Shown here piece by piece: positions 53,953 through 62,202 of a stretch of DNA of 64,000 nucleotides. Below the pieces are notes generated by a model. That model was given only the letters and a program-made list of their open reading frames with translations. It searched no databases and was not told where the DNA came from. The translations under genes were made by a program, and so were the position numbers. The DNA is from Tepidaquicella sp964564635 (GTDB taxonomy: Bacteria > Bacteroidota > Ignavibacteria > Tepidaquicellales > Tepidaquicellaceae): contig CAZMAR010000001.1 in the NCBI GenBank assembly GCA_964564635.1, positions 1,020,431-1,084,430 on the forward strand, read 5' to 3'. How positions within the stretch are numbered: the stretch's first letter is position 1; every line of letters begins with the position of its first letter.

Positions 53953-54810
53953 TTACCTCTTCTCGTTTACTAAAATATCTTTTCCAATAATAATTTGTCT
54001 CCTTGAAGGGAACTTCGTTGCTGGACAGTGGCTCCAACATTGCCCGCACCCTGTGCATTTATCTGTATCTACATATCTGGCTCGCTTCCTGATTTTTACT
54101 TTAAAATTGCCAAGATAACCTGAAACCGAAACAACTTCAGCCCAGCTGTATAATTTAATATTTTCTCTATGTCCCACAGAAACCATCTTGGGAGTTAAAA
54201 TACAGGCAGAACAGTCAAGGGTTGGAAATGTTTTATCAAACAGAGCCATCTTTCCACCAATGGAAGGTTCCTTCTCAACAAGAATTACATTATTTCCAGA
54301 GTCGGCAATTTCCAGAGCTGCCTGAATACCTGCAATACCTCCTCCGATTATTAAAGTATCGGGATTTATTTTAGCTTTCGTAATTTCAAGCGGTGCCTGA
54401 TATGCAACCCGACTGATTGCAGCTCGTGCGTGGGCTTTTGCTTTTAATGTGGCTTTTACTCTATCATCATGAACCCACGATACATGTTCACGAATATTTG
54501 CCATCTGGAATAGATATCTGTTCAAACCAGCCTTTTCACATGCATTTCTAAAAGTTAATTCATGCATTAGCGGTGAACAAGCGGCAACAACGACACGATT
54601 AAGCTTGTGGGTCTTTATTGCATTTTTTATCATATCCTGACCCGGGTCTGAACACATAAACTTATAATCCTGAGATACAACTACATTAGGAAGTGTTGCT
54701 ATATAATCTCTAACTTCAGCAACATTAACAGTTGCAGCAATATTTACACCGCAATGGCAGATAAAAAAGCCAATTCTTACTTCTCCATTGTTTTTTTCTT
54801 CTTGAGCCAT
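53953..54810 (-). CDS. hdrA: N-terminal half of HdrA as a separate protein
   Basis: The 285-residue protein contains the HdrA N-terminal domain (FFICHCGVNIA, Cys18 and Cys20; FMCSDPGQDMI, Cys53; VVAACSPLMHE, Cys78), the first half of the thioredoxin-reductase-like FAD domain (LIIGGGIAGIQAALEIAD, VEKEPSIGGKMALFDKTFP), the DCSACILTPKM cysteines (200, 203), and a ferredoxin site (Cys252, 255, 258, 262). It then stops. Full HdrA is about 650 residues; the missing second half is encoded inside 45690-47459. No remnant of it follows this stop, so it is not a simple frameshift. It precedes the DRTGG gene by 1 bp and follows hdrB by 20 bp. Confidence 0.9.
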   Translation of the reverse strand: MAQEEKNNGEVRIGFFICHCGVNIAATVNVAEVRDYIATLPNVVVSQDYKFMCSDPGQDMIKNAIKTHKLNRVVVAACSPLMHELTFRNACEKAGLNRYLFQMANIREHVSWVHDDRVKATLKAKAHARAAISRVAYQAPLEITKAKINPDTLIIGGGIAGIQAALEIADSGNNVILVEKEPSIGGKMALFDKTFPTLDCSACILTPKMVSVGHRENIKLYSWAEVVSVSGYLGNFKVKIRKRARYVDTDKCTGCGQCWSHCPATKFPSRRQIIIGKDILVNEKR

Positions 54811-54830
54811 TTGTTATATTTTTTTAGAAT

Positions 54831-55694
54831 TTATAATTTTTCGGTTACTTTTACTCCTTCTGTTAAAAGAGAATCTATACCAAGTTCTTTATCATTAAAT
54901 CCAAACGCCAATCCAAGTACCTGAGTAAAGAATAATACCGGAATGTTAAAATTTGTATTGTATGTTTTGTTTATTACATCCTGATAAGCCTCTACATTCA
55001 TCTGACACAAAGGACAGGTAGTAACAATACAATTTGCACCATTTTCAACAGCGGTTTCAATAATACCTTTTGAGAGTTTTAAAGCAACATCTTCATAAGT
55101 GGTCATAAGCATACCACCACAACATTTTACCTTCATTGGATAATAAATATTTTCAGCACCAAGTGCCGCAAACAGGTTATCCATAGTCATTGGCTCTTCT
55201 CTATCATCAAACCCTCTTTCAGGTCTGACTATTTGACAGCCGTAATAATTTGCAATTTTTAAACCTTTCAGACTGAATTTTGCTTTTTCTTTAATTTTAT
55301 CAATACCTATATCATTCACAAGAACATCAAGGGGATGCCTGACTCTAACAGACAAATTATAACTCAAGCCAGATTCAGCAAGACATTCGTTGATTTTGTT
55401 GTGTAAATCCGGTAGCTCTTTCAAATATCGATTTGTTTTTGCAAGAACTGTAAAACATGCACTACACGGTGCAACTACATCTCTATTATACTTTTCAGCA
55501 AGTGCAAGATTTCTTGCGGAAATGGCAAACCCTACAGTTTCTTTGACTGACATATACATAGTAGCACCGCAACAATTCCAGTCTTCAAGTTCTATTAAAT
55601 TACAACCTAAATGGTTGAACACTTTTTTAACCGATTCGCCATAACTTTTATGTGCAGACTCAAGACTGCATCCGGGATAATATGTGTAATCCAT
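54831..55694 (-). CDS. hdrB: Heterodisulfide reductase HdrB-like subunit (two CCG domains)
   Basis: The 287-residue protein has two CCG domains. Domain one uses Cys9, Cys41, Cys42, Cys77 and Cys80 (WNCCGATMYMS, APCSACF). Domain two uses Cys153, Cys191, Cys192, Cys227 and Cys230 (VKCCGGMLMTTYEDV, TTCPLCQMN). HdrB holds the noncubane [4Fe-4S] clusters that reduce a heterodisulfide. The bacterial substrate is not known. The start overlaps the hdrC stop by 1 bp (TAATG), so the pair is translationally coupled. A LutA/GlpC-type role is less likely given the HdrA neighbour. Confidence 0.92.
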   Translation of the reverse strand: MDYTYYPGCSLESAHKSYGESVKKVFNHLGCNLIELEDWNCCGATMYMSVKETVGFAISARNLALAEKYNRDVVAPCSACFTVLAKTNRYLKELPDLHNKINECLAESGLSYNLSVRVRHPLDVLVNDIGIDKIKEKAKFSLKGLKIANYYGCQIVRPERGFDDREEPMTMDNLFAALGAENIYYPMKVKCCGGMLMTTYEDVALKLSKGIIETAVENGANCIVTTCPLCQMNVEAYQDVINKTYNTNFNIPVLFFTQVLGLAFGFNDKELGIDSLLTEGVKVTEKL

Positions 55695-56386
55695 TATTCT
55701 TTATGTTTTGTTGTTTCCAAAATAATTTCTTTATCAACAGCACCGTATCCAACGGTGTCCGTCATATATTGTTTTTCTTCTGCAATACTTGGCATATCAA
55801 GTTGCTCTGCTTTTGCAATAATTCTTTGCAAGCCTTCAAGATCTTTTATCTTAGATGGGAAATAAGCAATTCGTTTTCGTTTTGCCATTCTTAAGCTTAA
55901 AGGAATTAAGCTGAATAATTTAAATGGGTTTACTTTCAATAAGTAATAAATCATTAATTTCGGTTCGTGTAGTCTTCCATATTGATTCATTATTCTTACA
56001 AAAGCTTGTGAGAGAGAATATACAGGAAACTTTGGTGGATAAATATTTTTTTCCATTGCAAGCCGCTTTAATGCATATATTATATCTGTAACTTTAATTA
56101 AAGCAGGGCATCTGGTCTGACATGCATAGCAGGAAGCACAAACCCATATTGTTTTACTGTGCAAAATCGTTTCCATATCTCCCGCACGAAATAAAGCGAT
56201 TAATTCTCGAGGTGAAATGTCCATAGCATAAGAAACAGGGCAGGAACCGGTACAGGTACCGCATTGTATGCAGGATTTTATTTTCTCACTGTTCGGTACT
56301 GCTTCAAGCTGTCGGAAGAAGGAGTTTTTTAAATCTTCTTCTCTTTGTGATAACTTACCCGGTATTTTTATATCTTCTATCTTCAT
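55694..56386 (-). CDS. hdrC: Heterodisulfide reductase HdrC-like Fe-S subunit
   Basis: The 230-residue protein has two [4Fe-4S] sites: Cys39, 42, 45, 49 (SCIQCGTCTGSCPVSY) and Cys83, 86, 89, 93 (VCASCYACQTRCP). A helical C-terminal part follows. HdrC carries electrons from HdrA to HdrB. It is longer than the usual ~190 residues, the extra part being C-terminal. It follows the maturation protease by 9 bp and is coupled to hdrB. Confidence 0.92.
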   Translation of the reverse strand: MKIEDIKIPGKLSQREEDLKNSFFRQLEAVPNSEKIKSCIQCGTCTGSCPVSYAMDISPRELIALFRAGDMETILHSKTIWVCASCYACQTRCPALIKVTDIIYALKRLAMEKNIYPPKFPVYSLSQAFVRIMNQYGRLHEPKLMIYYLLKVNPFKLFSLIPLSLRMAKRKRIAYFPSKIKDLEGLQRIIAKAEQLDMPSIAEEKQYMTDTVGYGAVDKEIILETTKHKE

Positions 56387-56395
56387 TGTGTAAGT

Positions 56396-57016
56396 TTATT
56401 TTGTTTCAAATTGTTTTGTTTTTATAATTATGTTGTATTCTTCCAGGTATAATTTTTCTTTTATAAAGTCTTCCTTATTTATTAAATTTTCCGTAAGATT
56501 TTTATGACATACAGATTTTTCTAAATCTGTAATTAGATTCTTTTCATATAATTTATTTATTATTTCTCTTGCACACTCAAATATTGAATCTTTTATTTCT
56601 TCACTTAATTCAAAACTTATAGTTCTGTTATCAATAATTTCTATTGTGAATATATCAATGTCTGAAGGAACTTTTTCCTCCATCGCTTCCGCTAACTTAA
56701 AAGCAGTTATAAAATTTATATCATGATAAGAATTAAATCTTAATGTGGGAAGAAAATCATTTATTTTGAGATGTTTTATTTCACCTGGTTTAGAATTACC
56801 GGTCTTCATTGCATCAATAACAATTACATAATCAAAACCTTTTATCAAATCAATTATTCTAAAACCACCCCATGAAGTTTCTTCGAAGTGAAAGTGCTTT
56901 AATTCTTTTAAACATAGTTCAAGTAATCGTTTTACTAATATACCAACAGCATCATCACTAAGTAAAGTATTCCCCATTCCTAAAATCAAAGTTTTATTAA
57001 TTCTACAATCTTTCAT
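56396..57016 (-). CDS. [NiFe]-hydrogenase maturation endopeptidase (HycI/HoxW family)
   Basis: From the ATG at 57016 the protein has about 206 residues; a GTG at 57070 would add 18 unconserved residues. It contains LILGMGNTLLSDDAVGILV (metal-ligand Asp), HFEETSWGGFRIIDLI and VIVIDAMKTGNSKPGEI, the usual motifs. It would cleave the C-terminal peptide of the large subunit at 42664-44142 after nickel insertion. About 50 residues at the C-terminus have no family match that I can see. It is the first gene of the 17-gene operon. No hyp maturation genes are in the window. Confidence 0.9.
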   Translation of the reverse strand: MKDCRINKTLILGMGNTLLSDDAVGILVKRLLELCLKELKHFHFEETSWGGFRIIDLIKGFDYVIVIDAMKTGNSKPGEIKHLKINDFLPTLRFNSYHDINFITAFKLAEAMEEKVPSDIDIFTIEIIDNRTISFELSEEIKDSIFECAREIINKLYEKNLITDLEKSVCHKNLTENLINKEDFIKEKLYLEEYNIIIKTKQFETK

Positions 57017-57108
57017 ATCTTTGGTTCCAACAGGTCCAGAGGACTCGATTTGGTATGATGTATTAATCACAATTCTACTATATTCATCATTAGAAATATA
57101 ATCTTTAT

Positions 57109-57138
57109 CAAAATTATATAATTTTAATTAAAAATCAA
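57109..57138 (-). promoter_or_regulatory. Candidate promoter of the hydrogenase/Hdr operon
   Basis: On the minus strand TTG (57138-57136) is followed after 19 bases by TAATTTTG (57116-57109), which fits the TAnnTTTG -7 element used by Bacteroidota sigma factors. It lies 93 bases before the ATG at 57016. Whether this lineage uses that consensus is not shown by the sequence. Confidence 0.3.
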
Positions 57139-57173
57139 GTATTAAAATTTAAAAATAATAATTGAATTTGGGT

Positions 57174-57191
57174 TGTATATTTTTTTATACA
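57174..57191. promoter_or_regulatory. TGTATA inverted repeat upstream of the hydrogenase/Hdr operon
   Basis: TGTATA and TATACA are separated by six bases. The site lies about 36 bases upstream of the candidate promoter, a position suited to an activator. A near-identical site occurs upstream of the neighbouring response regulator. Confidence 0.45.
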
Positions 57192-57196
57192 CAATA

Positions 57197-57225
57197 AAAA
57201 AGGCTATCAAATTGATAGCCTTTTT
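57197..57225. terminator. Intrinsic terminator of the response-regulator gene
   Basis: A 12-bp stem (AAAAAGGCTATC with its complement) and an AAATT loop follow the response-regulator stop by about 25 bases. A-rich and T-rich edges make it plausible on both strands. It separates this gene from the hydrogenase operon. Confidence 0.9.
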
Positions 57226-57250
57226 AAAATTTTTTCTATGTCTGATTTTT

Positions 57251-58423
57251 TTAGGACTTCATAGCTTCTAATGCAACTTCTTTCAATTCTTCAGGGGTAA
57301 ACGGCTTTGGAATAAATTGATAAGCTCCTAATTTTGTTGCTTCAACTGCTTTATCAATCGATGCATATCCTGTTATCATAATTACAGGTGTATCTGGATA
57401 ATTTTCCTTTATTGAAAGTAACATATCCATTCCATCTTTATCAGGCATTTTAAGGTCAAGAAATATCAGGTCATATTTTTTATTCCTTAATTTTTGTTCT
57501 GCAACTCTTGCTTCAAATGCTTCCTCAACTGCACAACTGTGCTTGGCAAGAATTCTTCTTAAACTATGGCAAACTATTGGTTCATCATCTACAACAAGTA
57601 CAGTATGGCGGGCTTCATTATTTTTACCATAAAGTGCAGCTCTTGGATAATCTGACCTGTCAAGGCAATCAAGATAATCACTTCCAACTACTGCTTCTAC
57701 TTCTGAAAGATTGAATGGCATATCAACATCAATCAGCTCTACTCCAGGTTGAACTTGTTTTACTGTTTTTGCTCTTTCTCTTTCTTTTTTAACAATCGGG
57801 CATTCACCTTTGCATTCAACTCCTGTTAACACCAATCTTCGGCATTCTCTTTGTCCTGTGTTGCAAAAAGCGGTTTTTGCTTTTCTTGCTGGAGTAGTTA
57901 CATCAGAGCGAGTTAATTTATCTGCAAAATCTTTTGATGTGGCTTCTCTCACCTCTTTTTCACTAAAAGGCATATCAACATCAATCACATCATCTTTTTT
58001 ATCTTTTTTTTCTTCAACCTTAACTTTTACTTCTGCTTTTTTTGTTTCTCTCATTTTCCTTAATTCAACTGCTTTCTGAATTCTTGAAACCAATTCATCA
58101 GGTGTAAATGGTTTGGGAATATAATCAAGAGCACCAAGCTTTGTTGCTTTTACTGCTGATTCTATAGAGGCGTAACCAGTTATAACTAAAACATCAATTT
58201 CAGGATAATGCTTCTTGACAAGTTCCAGTAATTCAAGCCCACTGGTCTTTGGCATCATAATATCAGTTATTACGAGATCAAAATTGTTCCCCTTTATTTT
58301 TTCAAGTGCTTCATCAGCACTTAATGAGTTTTCTACTTTGAATCCTTTTCTGGATAGTATCTTTGAAACGCTATCGCAGATTGTTGATTCGTCGTCTACT
58401 ATTAAAATTTTTTCTGTTAACAT
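57251..58423 (-). CDS. Double-receiver response regulator with a four-cysteine linker
   Basis: The 390-residue protein has two receiver domains: REC1 (residues 1-125, phospho-acceptor Asp54 in VITDIMMP, Lys104 in YIPKPFTP) and REC2 (about 272-390, Asp323 in FLDLKMP). Between them lies a linker with a charged stretch. A motif IDVDMPF occurs twice (147-153 and 231-237), each followed by a related segment ending in SDYP-like or SDVT residues. Between the two copies are four cysteines (187, 194, 204, 208: FCNTGQRECRR and VECKGECP), a possible iron-sulphur or zinc site. No output domain exists. A strong AAGGAG precedes the ATG. I do not recognise a named family; a redox-responsive signal integrator is inferred. 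Confidence 0.88.
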   Translation of the reverse strand: MLTEKILIVDDESTICDSVSKILSRKGFKVENSLSADEALEKIKGNNFDLVITDIMMPKTSGLELLELVKKHYPEIDVLVITGYASIESAVKATKLGALDYIPKPFTPDELVSRIQKAVELRKMRETKKAEVKVKVEEKKDKKDDVIDVDMPFSEKEVREATSKDFADKLTRSDVTTPARKAKTAFCNTGQRECRRLVLTGVECKGECPIVKKERERAKTVKQVQPGVELIDVDMPFNLSEVEAVVGSDYLDCLDRSDYPRAALYGKNNEARHTVLVVDDEPIVCHSLRRILAKHSCAVEEAFEARVAEQKLRNKKYDLIFLDLKMPDKDGMDMLLSIKENYPDTPVIMITGYASIDKAVEATKLGAYQFIPKPFTPEELKEVALEAMKS

Positions 58424-59185
58424 TTTTTGTTTCTCCTTATATTTAGTTTTTAATTTTTTTGTTTTCTGTTTTCATTTCACTATATCCTTGCAATTACCAT
58501 GCCAAAGTAAAAATTTGGTTAAAAGAGGTAAATTTATGCGTTTTTTTTATTGAGTGTATATCTAATTATACAGTTTTAAAATAATTTCAAAAATTTTCTT
58601 TCTAATTAGTACATTTCTGAGTTAAATTAATATTTGTCTATATGTATAATTTTTTATACAGGTGTATAAATTTTTATGCACCCCATTTGAAAAATTATTA
58701 TTATGATTTATCAATATGTTATAATGTTAAGTTGATTTGAAAAAACTTAATTACATTCTCTTTTATTGGAATTAGTATATGAAATATCCCTTTTTTTACA
58801 TCGATATTATTCTTTCCTTCATTATACTATACAGGAATTTTATGGATGTATTTCAATTTGTATAAAAAAATATTACCATAATATTTCTATTCAATATTAT
58901 TATAAAAAATTATTATACAACCCTATTCAAATAATTATAATTTGAACTCCCCGTTTATATTATTAAATTCTCACTCGTAAATATAATATCTTACCCCTTA
59001 CTATTACCCTTAAATTTGACTATTAAATATTAAAATTTCAAATCACAAAAAGAATATTACGGGTAATAAATGTTAAAGTAAAATTGGTTAAAGTCGTAAA
59101 TAAAATAACAAAAATAGGAAATGCCTCTATTAATAAAGACTTTTCTTTATAAATTATTTTACTTTTTTGATTTAAAATCAAAATA
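58424..59185. other. Long AT-rich intergenic region upstream of the response regulator
   Basis: These 762 bp hold no supportable gene. They contain the ribosome binding site of the response regulator at the left edge, two adjacent inverted repeats (58643-58682) and further TGTATA/TATACA half-sites near 58830, 58859 and 58914. I see no RNA gene or riboswitch that I can name. Confidence 0.55.
58643..58682. promoter_or_regulatory. Two adjacent TGTATA-type inverted repeats
   Basis: The first repeat (58643-58660) is TGTATAA, four T, TTATACA. The second (58661-58682) has GGTGTATAAA and TTTATGCACC arms with one T-G mismatch. Their centres are 20 bases apart, about two helical turns, as expected for side-by-side dimers. 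They lie about 220 bases upstream of the response regulator start. Confidence 0.45.
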
Positions 59186-61738
59186 TTACTTAATCAGAAG
59201 CATCTTGTTTGTCCTTGTGTACTCGCCTGAGATTAGTCGGTAGAAATATATTCCACTGCTTAAACTGCTTCCATCAAACCTTACCCTGTAACTGCCCGCA
59301 GATAACATCTCATTTACCAGTACTGCTACCTCTCGCCCCATTATATCATATACAACAAGCCTAACCTGTGTAGATTTTGGTACGTCAAACTCTATGTTTG
59401 TTACAGGATTAAACGGATTGGGATAGTTCTGACTGAGTGCAAACGATGACGGTATTTTAATACCAATTGGATTAACTCCTGTTGGAACACCTTCAAACTT
59501 CAGTATGAAAGCATCATAACCACCAGCATTCGTTCCCTGAAAATAAGCGCTATCGCCAGGATTATACACTGGAAAATTAGTTGAATTTGTCTCTCCAGTC
59601 ACAAATACATTACCTGATACATCGGTTGTAATGGAATAGCCATAATCACCACTACTCCCACCGTAACATGTTGCCCAGAGCCTAACACCTGCATTACTGA
59701 ACTTCAGTATGAAGGCATCATAACTACCAGCAATTGTCTGAAAATAAGCCCCACCGCCAGGGTTAAATACTGGAAAACTAGTTGATTTTGTCTCTCCCGT
59801 CACAAATACACTACCTGATGCATCTGTTGTGAGGGACCAGCCCCAATCATCATTACTTCCACCGTAATAAGTTGCCCAGAGCCTGCTACCTGTATTACTA
59901 AACTTCAATATGAAAGCATCATCATAATTGCCACCACCAGTTCCTTGAAAATAAGCGCTGCCAGGATTATATACTGGGAAATTAGTTGAACTTGTCCATC
60001 CCGTCACAAACACATTACCTGATGCATCTGTTGTGACAGAATAGCCTTTATCATTACCACTCCCACCGTAATATGTTGCCCAGAGACTCACACCACTGTT
60101 ATTAAACTTCAGTATGAAGGCATCAGAACTACCACCACCATATGTCCCCTGATAGTAAGCACCACCTCCAGGATTATATACTGGAAAATTAGTTCCGGCA
60201 TATCCTGTCACAAACACATTACTTGATGCATCGGTTGTAATGGAATAGCCTTCATCATAATCACTCCCCCCGTAATAAGTTGCCCAGAGCCTGCTACCTG
60301 TGTTACTAAACTTCAGTATGAAGGCATCACCATTTCCACTATGTGTCCCCTGAAAGTAAGCACCGCCGCCAGGATTATATACTGGAAAATTAGTTGACTC
60401 TGTATATCCTGTCACAAACACATTACCAGATGAATCTGTTGTGATGGAATAACCTACATCACCACTACTGCCCCCGTAATAAGTTGCCCAGAGCCTGCTA
60501 CCTGTGTTACTAAACTTCAGTATGAAGGCATCACCTCCAGCATTTGTTCCCTGAAAGTAGGCGCCACCGCCAGGATTATATAATGGAAAATCAGATGAAT
60601 ATGTCTTTCCCGTCACAAACACATTGCCTGATGCATCGGTGGTGATAGAATAGCCATAATCATAATTATTCCCCCCGTAATAAGTTGCCCAGAGCCTGTT
60701 ACCTGTGTTACTAAACTTCAGTATGAAGACATCATAACTACCACCACCATATGTTCCCTGAAAGTATGCACCGCCGCCAGGATTATATACTGGAAAATTA
60801 GTTGAAGCTGTCCATCCTGTCACAAACACATTGCCTGTATTGTCGGTTGTGATGGAATTGCTATAATCAGTACCACTCCCACCGTAATATGTCCCCCAGA
60901 GTAAAGCAAGGGGAGGATCTATTATTAGCTTCTCTCTACCATCCCAACCACTTACCTCATATCTTACTATACCTCCTTCTTCTATCCTGTACCTTACATC
61001 AGGAGTATTTATTCCTGAATATGATACTATTGACCCATCCTTTATCTCTCCAAGTGGTGTGCTGAACAATATCTCTCTACCATTTCCTCCCAACTCTACA
61101 TCTGCCCACCTTACCTTAAACTTTATCTGTTTTACATCTACCCCTGCTCCTACCGCAAACTCGTGATGTAACTCACCCCTCTCATCATACCTGAATACCC
61201 AGTCTATCCCTGGATATACATCCTTTACTGTTATCTTTCTATAACTCACTACATTTAATATCCCCTCTGGACATTGAGAAAGATAATAATTCGTATATCC
61301 CGGCAGTGGCTCTTCATATACAATCTTACTCTTATCTATATCTGAATTCAATAACTCAAGGTCTATTCTTGCATATTCTATCTTTGAATTCTCTCCCGGG
61401 TGTTTATCTCCGGGTTGCTTTTGCGAAAGCAAACCTGTTTCTCCCTCTTTCCGGTAAATTACATAACTTACTCCAGAAGTCTTAAAATACAATGTAAACC
61501 CTCGCTCCTTTACTGAAAAGAGTATCTCATCTACTCTTTTACCTTCAAAGCTTGTGAGTTGTCCATTGTTTGGTTCAAAACCTCTGCTGGCGTTTATCCA
61601 CCCTGATACCTGTTGATTGCTTACACTCTTGCTGAATGTGTTAACCGCTGGAAAATCTGGAAACTCTCCCCCGTAAAGATTAATAGATAAAATAATTAAA
61701 AGAAGAGAAAAATAAAAAAAGGGAAATAAATTTTTCAT
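59186..61738 (-). CDS. Secreted SBBP-repeat protein with type IX sorting domain
   Basis: From the ATG at 61738 the protein has 850 residues with a clear signal peptide (NLFPFFYFSLLLIILSINLYG); an earlier ATG at 61810 is less likely. An N-terminal beta-rich domain (ASRGFEPNNGQ, YTNYYLSQCPEGI, GIDWVFRYDERGELHHEF) is followed by seven SBBP repeats of about 67 residues (LWATYYGGS ... ITTDASGNVFVTG ... FPVYNPGGGAYFQGT ... DAFILKF), predicting a beta-propeller. The sorting domain (LSQNYPNPFNPVTNIEF, SGIYFYRLISGEYTR) comes last. It is probably exported to the cell surface. Function unknown; adhesion or matrix binding is possible. It is a close paralogue of 62242-64000. Confidence 0.88.
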   Translation of the reverse strand: MKNLFPFFYFSLLLIILSINLYGGEFPDFPAVNTFSKSVSNQQVSGWINASRGFEPNNGQLTSFEGKRVDEILFSVKERGFTLYFKTSGVSYVIYRKEGETGLLSQKQPGDKHPGENSKIEYARIDLELLNSDIDKSKIVYEEPLPGYTNYYLSQCPEGILNVVSYRKITVKDVYPGIDWVFRYDERGELHHEFAVGAGVDVKQIKFKVRWADVELGGNGREILFSTPLGEIKDGSIVSYSGINTPDVRYRIEEGGIVRYEVSGWDGREKLIIDPPLALLWGTYYGGSGTDYSNSITTDNTGNVFVTGWTASTNFPVYNPGGGAYFQGTYGGGSYDVFILKFSNTGNRLWATYYGGNNYDYGYSITTDASGNVFVTGKTYSSDFPLYNPGGGAYFQGTNAGGDAFILKFSNTGSRLWATYYGGSSGDVGYSITTDSSGNVFVTGYTESTNFPVYNPGGGAYFQGTHSGNGDAFILKFSNTGSRLWATYYGGSDYDEGYSITTDASSNVFVTGYAGTNFPVYNPGGGAYYQGTYGGGSSDAFILKFNNSGVSLWATYYGGSGNDKGYSVTTDASGNVFVTGWTSSTNFPVYNPGSAYFQGTGGGNYDDAFILKFSNTGSRLWATYYGGSNDDWGWSLTTDASGSVFVTGETKSTSFPVFNPGGGAYFQTIAGSYDAFILKFSNAGVRLWATCYGGSSGDYGYSITTDVSGNVFVTGETNSTNFPVYNPGDSAYFQGTNAGGYDAFILKFEGVPTGVNPIGIKIPSSFALSQNYPNPFNPVTNIEFDVPKSTQVRLVVYDIMGREVAVLVNEMLSAGSYRVRFDGSSLSSGIYFYRLISGEYTRTNKMLLIK
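59495..60905. repeat. Seven tandem ~200-bp SBBP repeat units
   Basis: Seven in-frame copies with highly similar DNA, differing mainly at the variable loop codons. The ends of the region are approximate. Confidence 0.85.
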
Positions 61739-62039
61739 TTTGTATTCTTTTTTTAATTTACTTTTTATACTACTTGTAATCAAAATCATTATAAAGATAT
61801 TAATATACAAGTCATAATTTATTGATTAATAGTTTTTTTATATTTTTTAGTAAAAAATTGTTGTTGTATTATTTCTGCTATCCTTAGCATAGCTCCTGCT
61901 ACCGCATAGGAATTATTATCCTTTTTTCGGAGCTGGGGCTATGAAATAAGTATGAAAAAAGTCGCGATGTGTTAGAAGAATAGGAAATAGTTATACATTA
62001 GAAGGGATAGCTCCCTTACTCGTGTCGTAGCCGTTTACT

Positions 62040-62148
62040 ACTGCACTGGAATCATTTCTTTCGATGCGGAATCGGGACTCTGCATCCAGTTGGGTAATTG
62101 CACGGAAATCATTCCCTTGAGTTTCGTAGATGATACTCTGCATCAAGT
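62040..62148. repeat. Pair of imperfect ~51-bp direct repeats
   Basis: Copy 1 (62040-62090) and copy 2 (62097-62148) share TGCAC, GGAATCATT/GAAATCATT, a central GAT-rich part and ACTCTGCATC near the end, at a 57-bp period. No coding role is seen. Confidence 0.6.
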
Positions 62149-62173
62149 AGTAAATATCTGTTTACAATAAAAT

Positions 62174-62202
62174 GAGAGGTCTCTTTTTCTAAAAGACCTC
62201 TC
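62174..62202. terminator. Hairpin downstream of the second SBBP gene
   Basis: A 9-bp GAGAGGTCT stem with an 11-base loop lies 40 bases beyond the stop of the minus-strand gene. On the minus strand the following ATTTTATTG is a weak T tract. Confidence 0.65.

Noticed and set aside
53953..54810. HdrA N-terminal half as a frameshifted or truncated pseudogene
   Set aside because: The next gene starts 1 bp after its stop and no HdrA second-half sequence follows in any frame; the second half is intact in 45690-47459.
57251..58423. Response regulator as a sigma54 activator or DNA-binding output protein
   Set aside because: No AAA+ or helix-turn-helix domain is present; the protein ends with the second receiver domain.
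58215..58553. Plus-strand open frame of 112 codons
   Set aside because: It is antisense to the first receiver domain of the response regulator and has no ribosome site or family pattern.
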